From Mesocentrotus franciscanus (Eukaryota; Echinodermata; Echinoidea; Camarodonta; Strongylocentrotidae), in the NCBI GenBank assembly GCA_037976565.1, contig CP137684.1, forward strand, positions 24,727,010 through 24,791,009: 64,000 bases of DNA, written 5' to 3'. This document shows positions 11,555-24,996 of the stretch, in pieces. Each line of letters starts with the position of its first letter. Within the stretch, counting starts at the first letter, position 1. The notes beneath the pieces were generated by a model. The model had not been told where the DNA came from and made no database searches. It saw only the letters and a list, made by a program, of their open reading frames with translations. The position numbers and the translations under genes are program-made.

Positions 11555-12039
11555 GTAAGAATACTATGTCAAATTCGTGTCACTTTTACTTGCAATGGTC
11601 AGAATGTTATGTCAAATGAGTGTCACCTTTAGTGACATCTTTATAAATCTTTGGGTTCTGAATGCTTTTAGTTACAAGTTGTACTTGATCATGAAGTGCA
11701 AAAGACACTAGAAAATTTAAATCCACTTCTTTTGCATTACAGTACATTCTGCCATTAATAATAACGATTCAAACTGAAATAGACATTTAACTTTCTAAAT
11801 TATTAGCAATGGAGAGTAAAATTTTAAATCACTATTTTAGTTTACAAATTTGCAATTTAATGTTTTTTTTTCCCACAAGCTTTCATTCTTTTGTACATTA
11901 AAGATCCATTATAACTTTTTTACAGTTTGAGAAAGTGAAGATAAAATAATTGTTGCCGATTTTAGAGGAAAACTGATTCATCTAGTCATTTAGAAAACTC
12001 TTGACTGCTATGGCTGAAATCTTTTAAAATTTTTGCTAG

Positions 12040-12171
12040 ATGTTGACGAATGCTCTGTGGATGCATCGCTCTGTGAAAATGGAGAATGCGTGGACTCTGA
12101 CGGCTCTTACAGCTGTACATGTAACTCTGGATATGAATTAAGCACTGCTGATGGCGTTAGTACTTGCAACA
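12040..12171 (+). CDS. cbEGF exon, copy 20
   Basis: Consensus protein, Cys17 TGC. Donor followed by ACTAAATTCG, matching copy 8, which suggests the two descend from one unit. Confidence 0.92.
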
Positions 12172-12652
12172 GTAAGAATACTAAATTCGTGTCACTTTTA
12201 CTTGCAATGGTCAGAATGTTATGTCAAATGAGTGTCACCTTTAGTGACATCTTTATAAATCTTTGGGTTCTGAATGCTTTTAGTTACAAGTTGTACTTGA
12301 TCATGAAGTGCAAAAGACACTAGAAAATTTAAATCCACTTCCTTTGCATTACAGTACCCTCTGCAATTAATAATAACGATTCAAACTAAAATAGACATTT
12401 AACTTTCTAAATTATTAGCAATGGAGAGTAACATTTTAAATCACTATTTTAGTTTACAAATTTGCAATTTAATTTTTTTTTTCCCACAAGCTTTCATTCT
12501 TTTGTACATTAAAGATCCATTATAACTTTTTTACAGTTTGAGAGAGTGAAGATACAAATAATTGTTGCCGATTTTAGAGGAAAAACTGATTTATCTAGTC
12601 ATTTAGAAAACTCTTGACTGCTATGGCTGAAATCTTTTTAAATTTTTGCTAG

Positions 12653-12784
12653 ATGTTGACGAATGCTCTGTGGATGCATCGCTCTGTGAAAATGGAGAAT
12701 GCGTGGACTCTGACGGCTCTTACAGCTGTACATGTAACTCTGGATATGAATTAAGCACTGCTGATGGCGTTAGTACTTGCAACA
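12653..12784 (+). CDS. cbEGF exon, copy 21
   Basis: Consensus protein, Cys17 TGC. Long donor-side form. The upstream intron shares the CAGTACCCTCTGCAATT variant with the intron before copy 3. Confidence 0.92.
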
Positions 12785-13266
12785 GTAAGAATACTATGTC
12801 AAATTCGTGTCACTTTTACTTGCAATGGTCAGAATGTTATGTCAAATAAGTGTCACCTTTTAGTGACATCGTTATAAATCTTTGGGTTCTGAATGCTTTT
12901 AGTTACAAGTTGTACTTGATCATGAAGTGCAAAAGACACTAGAAAATTTAAATCCACTTCTTTTGCATTACAGTACACTCTGCCATTAATAATAACGATT
13001 CAAACTGAAATAGACATTTAACTTTCTAAATTATTAGCAATGGAGAGTGACATTTTAAATCACTATTTTAGTTTACAAATTTGCAATTTAATGTTTTTTC
13101 CACAAGCTTTCATTCTTTTGTACATTAAAGATCCATTATAACTTTTTTACAGTTTGAGAAAGTGAAGATAAAATAATTGTTGCCGATTTTAGAGGAAAAC
13201 TGATTCATCTAGTCATTTAGAAAACTCTTGACTGCTATGGCTGAAATCTTTTAAAATTTTTGCTAG

Positions 13267-13398
13267 ATGTTGACGAATGCTCTGTGGATGCATCGCTCTG
13301 TGAAAATGGAGAATGCGTGGACTCTGACGGCTCTTACAGCTGTACATGTAACTCTGGATATGAATTAAGCACTGCTGATGGCGTTAGTACTTGCAACA
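13267..13398 (+). CDS. cbEGF exon, copy 22
   Basis: Consensus protein, Cys17 TGC. Long donor-side form; GACATCGTTATAAATC in the intron. Confidence 0.92.
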
Positions 13399-13876
13399 GT
13401 AAGAATACTATGTCAAATTCGTGTCACTTTTACTTGCAATGGTCAGAATGTTATGTCAAATGAGTGTCACCTTTAGTGACATCGTTATAAATCTTTGGGT
13501 TCTGAATGCTTTTAGTTACAAGTTGTACTTGATCATGAAGTGCAAAAGACACTAGAAAATTTAAATCCACTTTTTGCATTACAGTACACTCTGCCATTAA
13601 TAATAACGATTCAAACTGAAATAGACATTTAACTTTCTAAATTATTAGCAATGGAGAGTAACATTTTAAATCACTATTTTCTTTACAAATTTGCAATTTA
13701 ATGTTTTTTTCCACAAGCTTTCATTCTTTTGTACATTAAAGATCCATTATAACTTTTTACAGTTTGAGAGAGTGAGATACAAATAATTGTTGCCGATTTT
13801 AGAGGAAAACTGATTCATCTAGTCATTTAGAAAACTCTTGACTGCTATGGCTGAAATCTTTTTAAATTTTTGCTAG

Positions 13877-14008
13877 ATGTTGACGAATGCTCTGTGGATG
13901 CATCGCTCTGTGAAAATGGAGAATGCGTGGACTCTGACGGCTCTTACAGCTGTACATGTAACTCTGGATATGAATTAAGCACTGCTGATGGCGTTAGTAC
14001 TTGCAACA
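13877..14008 (+). CDS. cbEGF exon, copy 23
   Basis: Consensus protein, Cys17 TGC. Donor followed by ACTTTGTC, as in copies 3 and 5; one T fewer in the following CACTTTACTTGC. Confidence 0.92.
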
Positions 14009-14488
14009 GTAAGAATACTTTGTCAAATTCGTGTCACTTTACTTGCAATGGTCAGAATGTTATGTCAAATGAGTGTCACCTTTAGTGACATCTTTATAAA
14101 TCTTTGGGTTCTGAATGCTTTTAATTACAAGTTGTACTTGATCATGAAGTGCAAAAGACACTAGAAAATTTAAATCCACTTCCTTTGCATTACAGTACAC
14201 TCTGCCATTAATAATAACGATTCAAACTGAAATAGACATTTAACTTTCTAAATTATTAGCAATGGAGAGTGACATTTTAAATCACTATTTTCTTTACAAA
14301 TTTGCAATTTAATTTTTTTTTCCACAAGCTTTCATTCTTTTGTACATTGAAGATCCATTATAACTTTTTACAGTTTGAGAGAGTGAAGATACAAATAATT
14401 GTTGCCGAATTTAGAGGAAAACTGATTCATCTAGTCATTTAGAAAACTCTTGACTGCTATGGCTGAAATCTTTTTAAATTTTTGCTAG

Positions 14489-14620
14489 ATGTTGACGAAT
14501 GCTCTGTGGATGCATCGCTCTGTGAAAATGGAGAATGCGTGGACTCTGACGGCTCTTACAGCTGTACATGTAACTCTGGATATGAATTAAGCACTGCTGA
14601 TGGCGTTAGTACTTGCAACA
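14489..14620 (+). CDS. cbEGF exon, copy 24
   Basis: Consensus protein, Cys17 TGC. Donor followed by GTCAAATTCG, a deletion form unique to this copy. Confidence 0.92.
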
Positions 14621-15095
14621 GTAAGAATGTCAAATTCGTGTCACTTTTACTTGCAATGGTCAGAATGTTATGTCAAATGAGTGTCACCTTTAGTGACATC
14701 TTTATAAATCTTTGGGTTCTGAATGCTTTTAGTTACAAGTTGTACTTGATCATGAAGTGCAAAAGACACTAGAAAATTTAAATCCACTTCCTTTGCATTA
14801 CAATAAACTCTGCCATTAATAATAACGATTCAAACTGAAATAGACATTTAACTTTCTAAATTATTAGCAATGGAGAGTGACATTTTAAATCACTATTTTC
14901 TTTACAAATTTGAATTTAATGTTTTTTCCACAAGCTTTCATTCTTTTGTACATTGAAGATCCATTATAACTTTTTTACAGTTTGAGAGAGTGAAGATACA
15001 AATAATTGTTGCCGATTTTAGAGGAAAACTGATTCATCTAGTCATTTAGAAAACTCTTGACTGCTATGGCTGAAATCTTTTTAAATTTTTGCTAG

Positions 15096-15227
15096 ATGTT
15101 GACGAATGCTCTGTGGATGCATCGCTCTGTGAAAATGGAGAATGCGTGGACTCTGACGGCTCTTACAGCTGTACATGTAACTCTGGATATGAATTAAGCA
15201 CTGCTGATGGCGTTAGTACTTGCAACA
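15096..15227 (+). CDS. cbEGF exon, copy 25
   Basis: Consensus protein, Cys17 TGC. Long donor-side form; GACATCGTTATAAATC in the intron. Confidence 0.92.
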
Positions 15228-15704
15228 GTAAGAATACTATGTCAAATTCGTGTCACTTTTACTTGCAATGGTCAGAATGTTATGTCAAATAAGTGTCACC
15301 TTTTAGTGACATCGTTATAAATCTTTGGGTTCTGAATGCTTTTAGTTACAAGTTGTACTTGATCATGAAGTGCAAAAGACACTAGAAAATTTAAATCCAC
15401 TTTTTGCATTACAGTACTCTGCCATTAATAATAACGATTCAAACTGAAATAGACATTTAACTTTCTAAATTATTAGCAATGGAGAGTGACATTTTAAATC
15501 ACTATTTTCTTTACAAATTTGCAATTTAATTTTTTTTCCACAAGCTTTCATTCTTTTGTACATTGAAGATCCATTATAACTTTTTACAGTTTGAGAGAGT
15601 GAAGATACAAATAATTGTTGCCGATTTTAGAGGAAAACTGATTCATCTAGTCATTTAGAAAACTCTTGACTGCTATGGCTGAAATCTTTTTAAATTTTTG
15701 CTAG

Positions 15705-15836
15705 ATGTTGACGAATGCTCTGTGGATGCATCGCTCTGTGAAAATGGAGAATGCGTGGACTCTGACGGCTCTTACAGCTGTACATGTAACTCTGGATATG
15801 AATTAAGCACTGCTGATGGCGTTAGTACTTGCAACA
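15705..15836 (+). CDS. cbEGF exon, copy 26
   Basis: Consensus protein, Cys17 TGC. Long donor-side form; 611 bp to the next copy. Confidence 0.92.
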
Positions 15837-16315
15837 GTAAGAATACTATGTCAAATTCGTGTCACTTTTACTTGCAATGGTCAGAATGTTATGTCAAATG
15901 AGTGTCACCTTTTAGTGACATCTTTATAAATCTTTGGGTTCTGAATGCTTTTAGTTACAAGTTGTACTTGATCATGAAGTGCAAAAGACACTAGAAAATT
16001 TAAATCCACTTCTTTTGCATTACAGTACACTCTGCCATTAATAATAACGATTCAAACTGAAATAGACATTTAACTTTCTAAATTATTAGCAATGGAGAGT
16101 GACATTTTAAATCACTATTTTAGTTTACAAATTTGAATTTAATGTTTTTTTCCACAAGCTTTCATTCTTTTGTACATTAAAGATCCATTATAACTTTTTA
16201 CAGTTTGAGAGAGTGAAGAAAAAAATTGTTGCCGATTTTAGAGGAAAACTGATTCATCTAGTCATTTAGAAAACTCTTGACTGCTATGGCTGAAATCTTT
16301 TTAAATTTTTGCTAG

Positions 16316-16447
16316 ATGTTGACGAATGCTCTGTGGATGCATCGCTCTGTGAAAATGGAGAATGCGTGGACTCTGACGGCTCTTACAGCTGTACATGTAA
16401 CTCTGGATATGAATTAAGCACTGCTGATGGCGTTAGTACTTGCAACA
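16316..16447 (+). CDS. cbEGF exon, copy 27
   Basis: Consensus protein, Cys17 TGC. Short donor-side form; starts the second alternating run (copies 27-34). The hairpin reads TGTCAC-CTTT-GTGACA. Confidence 0.92.
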
Positions 16448-16921
16448 GTAAGAATTAAATTCGTGTCACTTTTACTTACAATGGTCAGAATGTTATGTCA
16501 AATGAGTGTCACCTTTGTGACATCTTTATAAATCTTTGGGTTCTGAATGCTTTTAGTTACAAGTTGTACTTGATCATGAAGTGCAAAAGACACTAGAAAA
16601 TTTAAATCCACTTCCTTTGCATTACAGTAAACTCTGCCATTAATAATAACGATTCAAACTGAAATAGACATTTAACTTTCTAAATTATTAGCAATGGAGA
16701 GTGACATTTTAAATCACTATTTTCATTTACAAATTTAGAATTTAATGTTTTTTCCACAAGCTTTCATTCTTTTGTACATTGAAAATCCATTATAACTTTT
16801 TTACAGTTTGAGAGAGTGAAGATACAAATAATTGTTGCCGATTTTAGAGGAAAACTGATTCATCTAGTCATTTAGAAAACTCTTGACTGCTATGGCTGAA
16901 ATCTTTTTAAATTTTTGCTAG

Positions 16922-17053
16922 ATGTTGACGAATGCTCTGTGGATGCATCGCTCTGTGAAAATGGAGAATGCGTGGACTCTGACGGCTCTTACAGCTGTAC
17001 ATGTAACTCTGGATATGAATTAAGCACTGCTGATGGCGTTAGTACTTGCAACA
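16922..17053 (+). CDS. cbEGF exon, copy 28
   Basis: Consensus protein, Cys17 TGC. Long donor-side form with the paired intronic substitutions GTCAATTTTACTTGGAATGG, shared with copies 30, 32, 35, 42 and 45. Confidence 0.92.
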
Positions 17054-17534
17054 GTAAGAATACTATGTCAAATTCGTGTCAATTTTACTTGGAATGGTCA
17101 GAATGTTATGTCAAATGAGTGTCACCTTTTAATGACATCTTTATAAATCTTTGGGTTCTGAATGCTTTTAGTTACAAGTTGTACTTGATCATGAAGTGCA
17201 AAAGATACTAGAAAATTTAAATCCACTTCTTTTGCATTACAGTACATTCTGCCATTTATAATAACGATTCAAACTGAAATAGACATTTAACTTTCTAAAT
17301 TATTAGCAATGGAGAGTAAAATTTTAAATCACTATTTTAGTTTACAAATTTGCAATTTAATGTTTTTTTCCCAAAGCTTTCATTCTTTTGTACATTAAAG
17401 ATCCATTATAACTTTTTTACAGTTTGGGAAAGTAGAGAAAAAAATTGTTGCCAATTTTAGAGGAAAACTGATTCATCTAGTCATTTAGAAAACCCTTGAC
17501 TGCTATGGCTGAAATCTTTTAAAATTTTTGCTAG

Positions 17535-17666
17535 ATGTTGACGAATGCTCTGTGGATGCATCGCTCTGTGAAAATGGAGAATGCGTGGACTCTGACGGCT
17601 CTTACAGCTGTACATGTAACTCTGGATATGAATTAAGCACTACTGATGGCGTTAGTACTTGCAACA
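17535..17666 (+). CDS. cbEGF exon, copy 29 (A37T)
   Basis: Ala37 is Thr (ACT), as in copies 1 and 31. Cys17 TGC. Short donor-side form with the 7-bp-stem hairpin. Confidence 0.92.
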
Positions 17667-18141
17667 GTAAGAATTAAATTCGTGTCACTTTTACTTGCAA
17701 TGGTCAGAATGTTATGTCAAATGAGTGTCACCTTTGGTGACATCTTTATAAATCTTTGGGTTCTGAATGCTGTTAGTTACAAGTTGTACTTGATCATGAA
17801 GTGCAAAAGACACTAGAAAATTTAAATCCACTTCCTTTGCATTACAATAAACTCTGCCATTAATAATTACGATTCAAACTGAAATAGACATTCAACTTTC
17901 TAAATTATTAGCAATGGAGAGTGACATTTTAAATCACTATTTTCATTTACAAATTTAGAATTAAATGTTTTTTCCACAAGCTTTCATTCTTTTGTACATT
18001 GAAAATCCATTATAACTTTTTACAGTTTGAGAGAGTGAAGATGAAAATAATTGTTGCTGATTTTAGAGGAAAAACTGATTCATCTAGTCATTTAGAAAAC
18101 TCTTGACTGCTATGGCTGAAATCTTTTTAAATTTTTGCTAG

Positions 18142-18273
18142 ATGTTGACGAATGCTCTGTGGATGCATCGCTCTGTGAAAATGGAGAATGCGTGGACTCT
18201 GACGGCTCTTACAGCTGTACATGTAACTCTGGATATGAATTAAGCACTGCTGATGGCGTTAGTACTTGCAACA
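18142..18273 (+). CDS. cbEGF exon, copy 30
   Basis: Consensus protein, Cys17 TGC. Long donor-side form with the CAATTTTACTTGG substitutions. Confidence 0.92.
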
Positions 18274-18760
18274 GTAAGAATACTATGTCAAATTCGTGTC
18301 AATTTTACTTGGAATGGTCAGAATGTTATGTCAAATGAGTGTCACCTTTTAATGACATCTTTATAAATCTTTGGGTTCTGAATGCTTTTAGTTACAAGTT
18401 GTACTTGATCATGAAGTGCAAAAGATACTAGAAAATTTAAATCCACTTCTTTTGCATTACAGTACATTCTGCCATTTATAATAACGATTCAAACTGAAAT
18501 AGACATTTAACTTTCTAAATTATTAGCAATGGAGAGTAAAATTTTAAATCACTATTTTAGTTTACAAATTTGCAATTTAATGTTTTTTTTCCACAAGCTT
18601 TCATTCTTTTGTACATTAAAGATCCATTATAACTTTTTTTTACAGTTTGGGAAAGTAGAGAAAAAAAAAATTGTTGCCAATTTTAGAGGAAAACTGATTC
18701 ATCTAGTCATTTAGAAAACCCTTGACTGCTATGGCTGAAATCTTTTAAAATTTTTGCTAG

Positions 18761-18892
18761 ATGTTGACGAATGCTCTGTGGATGCATCGCTCTGTGAAAA
18801 TGGAGAATGCGTGGACTCTGACGGCTCTTACAGCTGTACATGTAACTCTGGATATGAATTAAGCACTACTGATGGCGTTAGTACTTGCAACA
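18761..18892 (+). CDS. cbEGF exon, copy 31 (A37T)
   Basis: Ala37 is Thr (ACT). Cys17 TGC. Short donor-side form. It sits two units after copy 29, as a dimeric duplication would give. Confidence 0.92.
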
Positions 18893-19367
18893 GTAAGAAT
18901 TAAATTCGTGTCACTTTTACTTGCAATGGTCAGAATGTTATGTCAAATGAGTGTCACCTTTGGTGACATCTTTATAAATCTTTGGGTTCTGAATGCTTTT
19001 AGTTACAAGTTGTACTTGATCATGAAGTGCAAAAGACACTAGAAAATTTAAATCCACTTCCTTTGCATTACAATAAACTCTGCCATTAATAATTACGATT
19101 CAAACTGAAATAGACTTTGAACTTTCTAAATTATTAGCAATGGCGAGTGACATTTTAAATCACTATTTTCATTTACAAATTTAGAATTAAATGTTTTTTC
19201 CACAAGCTTTCATTCTTTTGTACATTGAAAATCCATTATAACTTTTTTACAGTTTGAGAGAGTGAAGATGAAAATAATTGTTGCTGATTTTAGAGGAAAA
19301 CTGATTCATCTAGTCATTTAGAAAACTCTTGACTGCTATGGCTGAAATCTTTTTAAATTTTTGCTAG

Positions 19368-19499
19368 ATGTTGACGAATGCTCTGTGGATGCATCGCTCT
19401 GTGAAAATGGAGAATGCGTGGACTCTGACGGCTCTTACAGCTGTACATGTAACTCTGGATATGAATTAAGCACTGCTGATGGCGTTAGTACTTGCAACA
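19368..19499 (+). CDS. cbEGF exon, copy 32
   Basis: Consensus protein, Cys17 TGC. Long donor-side form with CAATTTTACTTGG. The intron before it has GCAATGGCGAGTG, a private substitution. Confidence 0.92.
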
Positions 19500-19985
19500 G
19501 TAAGAATACTATGTCAAATTCGTGTCAATTTTACTTGGAATGGTCAGAATGTTATGTCAAATGAGTGTCACCTTTTAATGACATCTTTATAAATCTTTGG
19601 GTTCTGAATGCTTTTAGTTACAAGTTGTACTTGATCATGAAGTGCAAAAGATACTAGAAAATTTAAATCCACTTCTTTTGCATTACAGTACATTCTGCCA
19701 TTTATAATAACGATTCAAACTGAAATAGACATTTAACTTTCTAAATTATTAGCAATGGAGAGTAAAATTTTAAATCACTATTTTAGTTTACAAATTTGCA
19801 ATTTAATGTTTTTTCCCACAAGCTTTCATTCTTTTGTACATTAAAGATCCATTATAACTTTTTTTTACAGTTTGGGAAAGTAGAGAAAAAAAAAATTGTT
19901 GCCAATTTTAGAGGAAAAACTGATTCATCTAGTCATTTAGAAAACCCTTGACTGCTATGGCTGAAATCTTTTAAATTTTTGCTAG

Positions 19986-20117
19986 ATGTTGACGAATGCT
20001 CTGTGGATGCATCGCTCTGTGAAAATGGAGAATGCGTGGACTCTGACGGCTCTTACAGCTGTACATGTAACTCTGGATATGAATTAAGCACTGCTGATGG
20101 CGTTAGTACTTGCAACA
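19986..20117 (+). CDS. cbEGF exon, copy 33
   Basis: Consensus protein (Ala37 restored), Cys17 TGC. Short donor-side form. Confidence 0.92.
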
Positions 20118-20591
20118 GTAAGAATTAAATTCGTGTCACTTTTACTTACAATGGTCAGAATGTTATGTCAAATGAGTGTCACCTTTGGTGACATCTTTAT
20201 AAATCTTTGGGTTCTGAATGCTTTTAGTTACAAGTTGTACTTGATCATGAAGTGCAAAAGACACTAGAAAATTTAAATCCACTTCCTTTGCATTACAATA
20301 AACTCTGCCATTAATAATTACGATTCAAACTGAAATAGACATTTAACTTTCTAAATTATTAGCAATGGAGAGTGACATTTTAAATCACTATTTTCATTTA
20401 CAAATTTAGAATTTAATGTTTTTTCCACAAGCTTTCATTCTTTTGTACATTGAAAATCCTTTATAACTTTTTTACAGTTTGAGAGCGTGGATATACAAAT
20501 AATTGTTGCCGATTTTAGAGGAAAACTGATTCATCTAGTCATTTAGAAAACTCTTGACTGCTATGGCTGAAATCTTTTTAATTTTTGCTAG

Positions 20592-20723
20592 ATGTTGACG
20601 AATGCTCTGTGGATGCATCGCTCTGTGAAAATGGAGAATGCGTGGACTCTGACGGCTCTTACAGCTGTACATGTAACTCTGGATATGAATTAAGCACTGC
20701 TGATGGCGTTAGTACTTGCAACA
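20592..20723 (+). CDS. cbEGF exon, copy 34
   Basis: Consensus protein, Cys17 TGC. Long donor-side form. The acceptor tract is TTTTTAATTTTTGCTAG; GAGAGCGTGGATATAC precedes it in the intron. Confidence 0.92.
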
Positions 20724-21204
20724 GTAAGAATACTATGTCAAATTCGTGTCACTTTTACTTGCAATGGTCAGAATGTTATGTCAAATGAGTGTCACCTTTA
20801 GTGACATCTTTATAAATCTTTGGGTTCTGAATGCTTTTAGTTACAAGTTGTACTTGATCATGAAGTGCAAAAGACACTAGAAAATTTAAATCCACTTCCT
20901 TTGCATTACAATAAACTCTGCCATTAATAATTACGATTCAAACTGAAATAGACATTTAACTTTCTAAATTATTAGAAATGGAGAGTGACATTTTAAATCA
21001 CTATTTTCTTTTACAAATTTAGAATTTAATGTTTTTTCCACAAGCTTTCATTCTTTTGTACATTGAAAATCCATTATAACTTTTTACAGTTTGAGAGCGT
21101 GGAGATACAAATAATTGTTGCCGATTTTAGAGGAAAACTGATTCATCTAGTCATTTAGAAAACTCTTGACTGCTATGGCTGAAATCGTTTTTAATTTTTG
21201 CTAG

Positions 21205-21336
21205 ATGTTGACGAATGCTCTGTGGATGCATCGCTCTGTGAAAATGGAGAATGCGTGGACTCTGACGGCTCTTACAGCTGTACATGTAACTCTGGATATG
21301 AATTAAGCACTGCTGATGGCGTTAGTACTTGCAACA
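21205..21336 (+). CDS. cbEGF exon, copy 35
   Basis: Consensus protein, Cys17 TGC. Long donor-side form with CAATTTTACTTGG. Two long forms in a row (34, 35) break the dimer phase here. Confidence 0.92.
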
Positions 21337-21821
21337 GTAAGAATACTATGTCAAATTCGTGTCAATTTTACTTGGAATGGTCAGAATGTTATGTCAAATG
21401 AGTGTCACCTTTTAATGACATCTTTATAAATCTTTGGGTTCTGAATGCTTTTAGTTACAAGTTGTACTTGATCATGAAGTGCAAAAGATACTAGAAAATT
21501 TAAATCCACTTCTTTTCATTACAGTACATTCTGCCATTTATAATAACGATTCAAACTAAAATAGACATTTAACTTTCTAAATTATTAGCAATGGAGAGTA
21601 ACATTTTAAATCACTATTTTAGTTTACAAATTTGCAATTTAATTTTTTTTTTCCCACAAGCTTTCATTCTTTTGTACATTAAAGATCCATTATAACTTTT
21701 TTACAGTTTGGGAAAGTAGAGAAAAAATAATTGTTGCCAATTTTAGAGGAAAAACTGATTCATCTAGTCATTTAGAAAACCCTTGACTGCTATGGCTGAA
21801 ATCTTTTAAAATTTTTGCTAG

Positions 21822-21953
21822 ATGTTGACGAATGCTCTGTGGATGCATCGCTCTGTGAAAATGGAGAATGCGTGGACTCTGACGGCTCTTACAGCTGTAC
21901 ATGTAACTCTGGATATGAATTAAGCACTGCTGATGGCGTTAGTACTTGCAACA
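21822..21953 (+). CDS. cbEGF exon, copy 36
   Basis: Consensus protein, Cys17 TGC. Short donor-side form with the 7-bp-stem hairpin. Confidence 0.92.
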
Positions 21954-22428
21954 GTAAGAATTAAATTCGTGTCACTTTTACTTACAATGGTCAGAATGTT
22001 ATGTCAAATGAGTGTCACCTTTGGTGACATCTTTATAAATCTTTGGGTTCTGAATGCTTTTAGTTACAAGTTGTACTTGATCATGAAGTGCAAAAGACAC
22101 TAGAAAATTTAAATCCACTTCCTTTGCATTACAATAAACTCTGCCATTAATAATTACGATTCAAACTGAAATAGACATTCAACTTTCTAAATTATTAGCA
22201 ATGGAGAGTGACATTTTAAATCACTATTTTCATTTACAAATTTAGAATTTAATGTTTTTTCCACAAGCTTTCATTCTTTTGTACATTGAAAATCCTTTAT
22301 AACTTTTTTACAGTTTGAGAAAGTGGAGATACAAATAATTGTTGCCGATTTTAGAGGAAAACTGATTCATCTAGTCATTTAGAAAACTCTTGACTGCTAT
22401 GGCTGAAATCTTTTTAAATTTTTGCTAG

Positions 22429-22560
22429 ATGTTGACGAATGCTCTGTGGATGCATCGCTCTGTGAAAATGGAGAATGCGTGGACTCTGACGGCTCTTACA
22501 GCTGTACATGTAACTCTGGATATGAATTAAGCACTGCTGATGGCGTTAGTACTTGCAACA
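22429..22560 (+). CDS. cbEGF exon, copy 37
   Basis: Consensus protein, Cys17 TGC. Donor followed by TGTCAAATTCG, a deletion form unique to this copy. Confidence 0.92.
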
Positions 22561-23039
22561 GTAAGAATTGTCAAATTCGTGTCACTTTTACTTGCAATGG
22601 TCAGAATGTTATGTCAAATGAGTGTCACCTTTAGTGACATCTTTATAAATCTTTGGGTTCTGAATGCTTTTAGTTACAAGTTGTACTTGATCATGAAGTG
22701 CAAAAGACACTAGAAAATTTAAATCCACTTCCTTTGCATTACAATAAACTCTGCCATTAATAATTACGATTCAAACTGAAATAGACATTCAACTTTCTAA
22801 ATTATTAGCAATGGAGAGTGACATTTTAAATCACTATTTTCATTTACAAATTTAGAATTTAATGTTTTTTCCACAAGCTTTCATTCTTTTGTACATTGAA
22901 AATCCATTATAACTTTTTTACAGTTTGAGAGCGTGGATATACAAATAATTGTTGCCGATTTTAGAGGAAAAACTGATTCATCTAGTCATTTAGAAAATTC
23001 TTGACATCTATGGCTGAAATCGTTTTTAATTTTTGCTAG

Positions 23040-23171
23040 ATGTTGACGAATGCTCTGTGGATGCATCGCTCTGTGAAAATGGAGAATGCGTGGACTCTGA
23101 CGGCTCTTACAGCTGTACATGTAACTCTGGATATGAATTAAGCACTGCTGATGGCGTTAGTACTTGCAACA
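23040..23171 (+). CDS. cbEGF exon, copy 38
   Basis: Consensus protein, Cys17 TGC. Long donor-side form with GTCATTTTACTTGC. The upstream intron has TTCTTGACATCTATGG where other copies have CTCTTGACTGCTATGG, altering the otherwise invariant 3' intron block. Confidence 0.92.
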
Positions 23172-23648
23172 GTAAGAATACTATGTCAAATTCGTGTCAT
23201 TTTACTTGCAATGGTCAGAATGTTATGTCAAATGAGTGTCACCTTTTAATGACATCTTTATAAATCTTTGGGTTCTGAATGCTTTTAGTTACAAGTTGTA
23301 CTTGATCATGAAGTGCAAAAGATACTAGAAAATTTAAATCCACTTCCTTTGCATTACAATAAACTCTGCCATTAATAATAACGATTCAAACTGAAATAGA
23401 CATTTAACTTTCTAAATTATTAGCAATGGAGAGTGACATTTTAAATCACTATTTTAGTTTACAAATTTAGAATTTAATGTTTTTTCCACAAGCTTTCATT
23501 CTTTTGTACATTAAAATCCATTATAACTTTTTTACAGTTTGAGAAAGTAGATAAAAAAATTGTTGCCGATTTTAGAGGAAAACTGATTCATCTAGTCATT
23601 TAGAAAACCTTGACTGCTATGGCTGAAATCTTTTTAAATTTTTGCTAG

Positions 23649-23780
23649 ATGTTGACGAATGCTCTGTGGATGCATCGCTCTGTGAAAATGGAGAATGCGT
23701 GGACTCTGACGGCTCTTACAGCTGTACATGTAACTCTGGATATGAATTAAGCACTGCTGATGGCGTTAGTACTTGCAACA
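23649..23780 (+). CDS. cbEGF exon, copy 39
   Basis: Consensus protein, Cys17 TGC. Short donor-side form; starts the third alternating run (copies 39-44). Confidence 0.92.
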
Positions 23781-24252
23781 GTAAGAATTAAATTCGTGTC
23801 ACTTTTACTTACAATGGTCAGAATGTTATGTCAAATGAGTGTCACCTTTGGTGACATCTTTATAAATCTTTGGGTTCTGAATGCTTTTAGTTACAAGTTG
23901 TACTTGATCATGAAGTGCAAAAGACACTAGAAAATTTAAATCCACTTCCTTTGCATTACAATAAACTCTGCCATTAATAATTACGATTCAAACTGAAATA
24001 GACATTCAACTTTCTAAATTATTAGCAATGGAGAGTGACATTTTAAATCACTATTTTCATTTACAAATTTAGAATTTAATGTTTTTCCACAAGCTTTCAT
24101 TCTTTTGTACATTGAAAATCCATTATAACTTTTTTACAGTTTGAGAGAGTGGAGATACAAATAATTGTTGCCGATTTTAGAGGAAAACTGATTCATCTAG
24201 TCATTTAGAAAACTCTTGACTGCTATGGCTGAAATCTTTTAAATTTTGCTAG

Positions 24253-24384
24253 ATGTTGACGAATGCTCTGTGGATGCATCGCTCTGTGAAAATGGAGAAT
24301 GCGTGGACTCTGACGGCTCTTACAGCTGTACATGTAACTCTGGATATGAATTAAGCACTGCTGATGGCGTTAGTACTTGCAACA
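24253..24384 (+). CDS. cbEGF exon, copy 40
   Basis: Consensus protein, Cys17 TGC. Long donor-side form. Shortened acceptor tract CTTTTAAATTTTGCTAG. Confidence 0.92.
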
Positions 24385-24864
24385 GTAAGAATACTATGTC
24401 AAATTCGTGTCACTTTTACTTGCAATGGTCAGAATGTTATGTCAAATGAGTGTCACCTTTAGTGACATCTTTATAAATCTTTGGGTTCTGAATGCTTTTA
24501 GTTACAAGTTGTACTTGATCATGAAGTGCAAAAGACACTAGAAAATTTAAATCCACTTCTTTGCATTACAGTACATTCTGCCATTTATAATAACGATTCA
24601 AGCTGAAATAGACATTTAACTTTCTAAATTATTAGCAATGGAGAGTAAAAATTTTAAATCACTATTTTAGTTTACAAATTTGCAATTTAATGTTTTTTTC
24701 CCACAAGCTTTCATTCTTTTGTACATTGAAGATCCATTATAACTTTTTTACAGTTTGGGAAAGTAGAGAAAAAAATTGTTGCCAATTTTAGAGGAAAACT
24801 GATTCATCTAGTCATTTAGAAAACCCTTGACTGCTATGGCTGAAATCTTTAAAATTTTTGCTAG

Positions 24865-24996
24865 ATGTTGACGAATGCTCTGTGGATGCATCGCTCTGTG
24901 AAAATGGAGAATGCGTGGACTCTGACGGCTCTTACAGCTGTACATGTAACTCTGGATATGAATTAAGCACTGCTGATGGCGTTAGTACTTGCAACA
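24865..24996 (+). CDS. cbEGF exon, copy 41
   Basis: Consensus protein, Cys17 TGC. Short donor-side form. The intron before it has the CAAGCTGAAATAG variant also seen before copies 13 and 46. Confidence 0.92.
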